The notes under the pieces are model-generated. The model had not been told where the DNA came from. It was given only the letters and a program-made list of their open reading frames with translations, and did not search any database. Position numbers and translations under genes: made by a program. A DNA stretch of 7,534 nucleotides. It comes from Oligoflexus sp. (lineage in GTDB: Bacteria; Bdellovibrionota_B; Oligoflexia; Oligoflexales; Oligoflexaceae). Positions 5,832 to 7,534 of this stretch are shown here, one piece after another. The stretch spans positions 1-7,534 of the forward strand of contig JASLCY010000302.1 in the NCBI GenBank assembly GCA_030151925.1, in the 5' to 3' direction. Within the stretch, counting starts at the first letter, position 1. Each line of letters opens with the position of its first letter.

Positions 5832-5858
5832 GGGGACGCTCACAGAACACTTTGTTCT
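5811..5858. promoter_or_regulatory. candidate operator: four TGTTCT-type half-sites
   Basis: A perfect dyad AGAACA-CTT-TGTTCT lies at 5844-5858. Two more copies in direct orientation, TGTTCT (5811-5816) and TGTTCC (5821-5826), are spaced exactly one helical turn apart. All sit between two divergent genes and next to both promoter candidates. The binding factor is not recognised. Confidence 0.45.
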
Positions 5859-5865
5859 TTTAGCC

Positions 5866-5895
5866 TTGGCAGCCTCACCCCAGCCTCGTTAGAGT
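5866..5895 (+). promoter_or_regulatory. candidate sigma-70-like promoter of the DUF4360 gene
   Basis: TTGGCA (-35, 5866-5871, 5 of 6) and TAGAGT (-10, 5890-5895, 4 of 6) are separated by 18 bp. The start would be near 5902, leaving a leader of about 25 bases that holds the AGGAGG ribosome site (5916-5921). The AGAACA/TGTTCT dyad ends 7 bp upstream of the -35. Confidence 0.5.
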
Positions 5896-5926
5896 GCCCT
5901 TAGGAAATGACTCACAGGAGGTTCGT

Positions 5927-6619
5927 ATGAAAGCCACACATCTTCGCTCAGGTCTCATAGGTTTCGCATGCGCCGCAATCAGCACCATGGCGGCCGCTCA
6001 GTCCAGCATTTCGGTCAGCCGGCCCTTTTCCGGCCCCGCGGTTCCCGAGGTCTCGGTTTCGTCGAGCCCTTCGGTTGCGGTCGGCCCCGCCTCGAGCGGC
6101 CCCTCGATCACCTGGATCGGCTCCGGCTGCCCTGCGGCGGACGATGCGAACTATCACTTCGAAGGCAATATCCTCGTCGTCGACTTCTCGAAGATGGTCG
6201 CTTCGAAAGGCCCCGGCATCTCGCTGATCGAAAGCCGCAAGACCTGTTCGATCACGGTCGACCTCAAGGTTCCGGGCGGCCTGAGCTATGCGCTCGGCGG
6301 CTACACCGCCAACGGATCGGATGACCTTTCGGAAACCGATACCCGCACGCTGACCGTCACCGATTTCTTCCAGGGCCAAGGCCAGACGATAAGCTTGGAC
6401 AACGCCGGCAACGGCCCCGCGAACGCCGATTTCCACGCGACGCATTGGAACAGCGCGGCCGAGACCCTCTGGAGCCCTTGCAATGAACAACGCGCTCAGA
6501 CTATAACTGTGGCTCTACGTGTTGGAGGGACTGATCGCGCCACGGCCGCCTCGTCGAGCCTGGACAGCATCAGGCTGCCTCTTCGTCTGCGTTTGTGCGT
6601 AGGTGAACTCCAGCGCTAA
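5927..6619 (+). CDS. secreted DUF4360 domain protein, 230 aa
   Basis: A Sec signal peptide covers residues 1-24 (AAA|Q cleavage). Residues 26-60 are a Ser/Val/Pro linker with loose SVS...SGP repeats. The rest matches the DUF4360 pattern: GSGCP (65-69), VVDFSKM (84-90), SRKTCSI (103-109), VPGGLSYAL (115-123) and WSPC (182-185), then the strand QTITVALRVGG. Four mature cysteines (68, 107, 185, 224) probably form two disulfides, as expected of a secreted beta-rich domain. The family is known from fungi and some bacteria, and its function is undefined. ATG 5927 is chosen over an in-frame GTG at 5894 because AGGAGG precedes it by 5 bases and it begins the signal peptide. Codon use changes sharply near the end (6482-6535, mostly A/T third bases), where an internal promoter for the next gene may lie. 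The CDF gene begins 15 bp after the stop. Confidence 0.85.
   Translation: MKATHLRSGLIGFACAAISTMAAAQSSISVSRPFSGPAVPEVSVSSSPSVAVGPASSGPSITWIGSGCPAADDANYHFEGNILVVDFSKMVASKGPGISLIESRKTCSITVDLKVPGGLSYALGGYTANGSDDLSETDTRTLTVTDFFQGQGQTISLDNAGNGPANADFHATHWNSAAETLWSPCNEQRAQTITVALRVGGTDRATAASSSLDSIRLPLRLRLCVGELQR
6478..6507 (+). promoter_or_regulatory. candidate internal promoter for the CDF transporter gene
   Basis: Inside the end of the DUF4360 gene: TTGCAA (6478-6483, 4 of 6), 18-bp spacer, TATAAC (6502-6507, 5 of 6). It coincides with a run of about 18 codons in which most third bases are A or T, unlike the rest of the gene. The predicted start is near 6514, about 120 bases before the CDF ATG. Confidence 0.4.
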
Positions 6620-6634
6620 GCCGCGGGAATAAGG

Positions 6635-7534
6635 ATGAGTCAGGAGCAGCAGGGTAGCGGACATATTTGGCAAGCTTTCTTCACGAATCTTGCTATCGCC
6701 TTGATCAAAGCGATCGCGGCCATCTTCACGAAGTCGGGCGCGATGCTCGCAGAAGCAATCCATTCGGCAGCTGATTGTTCCAATCAGCTGTTGCTTTTTT
6801 TAGGCCTGAACCGCGCGGCGCAGACGCCCGATCCGAGCCATCCGCTCGGCTACGGGCGTTCGCTTTATTTCTGGTCCTTCCTGGTCGCGCAGCTGCTGTT
6901 CACCGCCGGGGGCGTGTTCTCGATCTATGAGGGGATCCATAAGATCATGGAGCCCGAGCCTTTGAGCCATCTCGAGGTGGCGTTCGGCATCCTCTTCGTC
7001 TCCTTCCTGCTCGAGGGGTATTCGACCTTCGACAACGTCCGCGAGATGAACAAGCGCCGCGGCTCCGTCGCCTTCTTCCGTTATCTCCGGGAGACCAAGG
7101 ACTCCGACCTGATCGTGATCTTCGGCGAAAACGCGGCGGCCTCCCTCGGCCTGTTTTTTGCGATGATTACGACCGCGTGCGCCTGGGCCACGGGCGATTC
7201 GCGTTTTGACGGCGTCGGCAGCCTGCTGGTCGGCCTGGTGCTGGTCTGCGTCGCGATCTTCCTCGCGGTCGAGATCCAATCCCTGCTGGTCGGCGAGCGG
7301 GCCGATCCGACGATCGAAGAGGATATCCGGCAACTGATCGACGAGGACCCGTCTATCCTCGCGCTGCTCAATCTCATCACGATCCAGCAGGGGCCGGGTG
7401 AAGTCATGGTCGCGATGAAGATACGCATGCGGCCTGATCTGATGACCGACGCCCTGTGCGATTGCATCAATCGCTTCGAGAAGAGGCTCCGGGCCAAACG
7501 GCCCGAAGTGCGGTGGTCCTTCGTGGAGCCCGAT
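6635..7534 (+). CDS. cation diffusion facilitator (CDF) family metal transporter, ZnT9/SLC30A9-like, partial (first 300 aa)
   Basis: Inner-membrane divalent-metal exporter (typically Zn, Co, Mn or Fe) driven by proton exchange. The frame is open to the window edge without a stop; 300 codons are close to a full CDF length, so only the extreme C-terminus is missing. Six membrane segments are visible: ~13-31, 36-58, 76-97, 112-128, 160-183 and 192-214; a cytoplasmic CTD follows (~218-300). Segment 2 has the metal-site pattern H43xxxD47 in AIHSAADCSNQLLLFLG, followed by HPLGYGR (69-75); this and YEGI resemble ZnT9-type members. Segment 5 has GENAAASLG, with Asn166 where I recall ED in ZnT9 relatives. 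ATG 6635 follows GGGAATAAGG, a weak ribosome site. A terminator-like hairpin lies inside codons 39-56. The gene is probably cotranscribed with DUF4360, perhaps also from its own promoter. Confidence 0.9.
   Translation, partial: MSQEQQGSGHIWQAFFTNLAIALIKAIAAIFTKSGAMLAEAIHSAADCSNQLLLFLGLNRAAQTPDPSHPLGYGRSLYFWSFLVAQLLFTAGGVFSIYEGIHKIMEPEPLSHLEVAFGILFVSFLLEGYSTFDNVREMNKRRGSVAFFRYLRETKDSDLIVIFGENAAASLGLFFAMITTACAWATGDSRFDGVGSLLVGLVLVCVAIFLAVEIQSLLVGERADPTIEEDIRQLIDEDPSILALLNLITIQQGPGEVMVAMKIRMRPDLMTDALCDCINRFEKRLRAKRPEVRWSFVEPD
6751..6802 (+). terminator. terminator-like hairpin with T7 tract inside the CDF coding sequence
   Basis: Arms CAGCTGATTG (6768-6777) and CAATCAGCTG (6781-6790) are perfectly complementary over 10 bp around the loop TTC. 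AGAAGCAA (6751-6758) can also pair with TTGCTTTT (6791-6798, one G-U) as an A/U lower stem, with 6759-6767 bulged out. Seven Ts (6795-6801) follow. This is the architecture of an intrinsic terminator, yet it lies in frame on conserved segment-2 codons. Whether it terminates in vivo depends on ribosome shadowing of the nascent RNA. Confidence 0.6.

Noticed and set aside
5775..5843. 23-residue N-terminal extension of the thioesterase
   Set aside because: No ribosome site, not conserved hotdog sequence, and it would cover the candidate promoter and part of the operator; the start at 5774 has AGGGAG.
6536..6619. Frameshifted end of the DUF4360 gene
   Set aside because: The final residues (LDSIRLPLRLRLC) still resemble the family's last strand and cysteine, and the reading frame ends normally 15 bp before the next gene.

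Overview
The window looks like part of a chromosome from a GC-rich Gram-negative bacterium. Signs of this are two envelope lipoproteins or candidates, a Tat-type exported protein, an outer-membrane barrel ending in phenylalanine, and coding sequence with strong G/C bias at third codon positions. The secreted DUF1592-type/DUF1552 gene pair and a DUF4360 protein suggest a deltaproteobacteria-like lineage (Myxococcota, Bdellovibrionota/Oligoflexia or relatives). That placement is inference from family distribution. There is no rRNA, tRNA, CRISPR array, transposase or phage gene.

Layout. (1) 3-392 (+): C-terminal end of an exported Ser/Thr-rich protein finishing in a small CxxCH domain. (2) 980-396 (-): a two-gene unit, a 102-aa soluble protein followed by an 86-aa lipoprotein, converging tail-to-tail on the first gene. 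(3) 981-1323: a 343-bp gene-free divergent region with promoter candidates and two consecutive potential RNA hairpins. (4) 1324-2040 (+): a small outer-membrane beta-barrel, closed by a Rho-independent terminator at 2076-2112. (5) 2194-5307 (+): a tightly coupled operon of a DUF1587/1595/1592/1588/1585 protein with one CxxCH motif and a Tat-exported DUF1552 protein. (6) 5774-5304 (-): a hotdog acyl-CoA thioesterase whose stop codon overlaps the previous one inside a 12-bp palindrome. (7) 5775-5926: a compact divergent control region with four TGTTCT-type half-sites. (8) 5927-7534 (+): a secreted DUF4360 protein and, 15 bp later, a cation diffusion facilitator (CDF) metal transporter that runs off the window.

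How the genes work together. Most products act in the envelope: surface or periplasmic c-type-cytochrome-like proteins, a lipoprotein, an outer-membrane barrel, a secreted DUF4360 protein and an inner-membrane metal transporter. The DUF1592/DUF1552 pair is almost certainly one functional unit, but its biochemical role is unknown.

The most striking non-coding signal is a strong terminator-like structure inside the CDF reading frame (6751-6802). It has a perfect 10-bp stem with a three-base loop, an extra A-rich lower stem and seven Ts. It lies on codons for conserved membrane segment 2, and an internal promoter candidate sits about 270 bp upstream. It could be an attenuator, or the 3' end of a short RNA overlapping the start of the gene.
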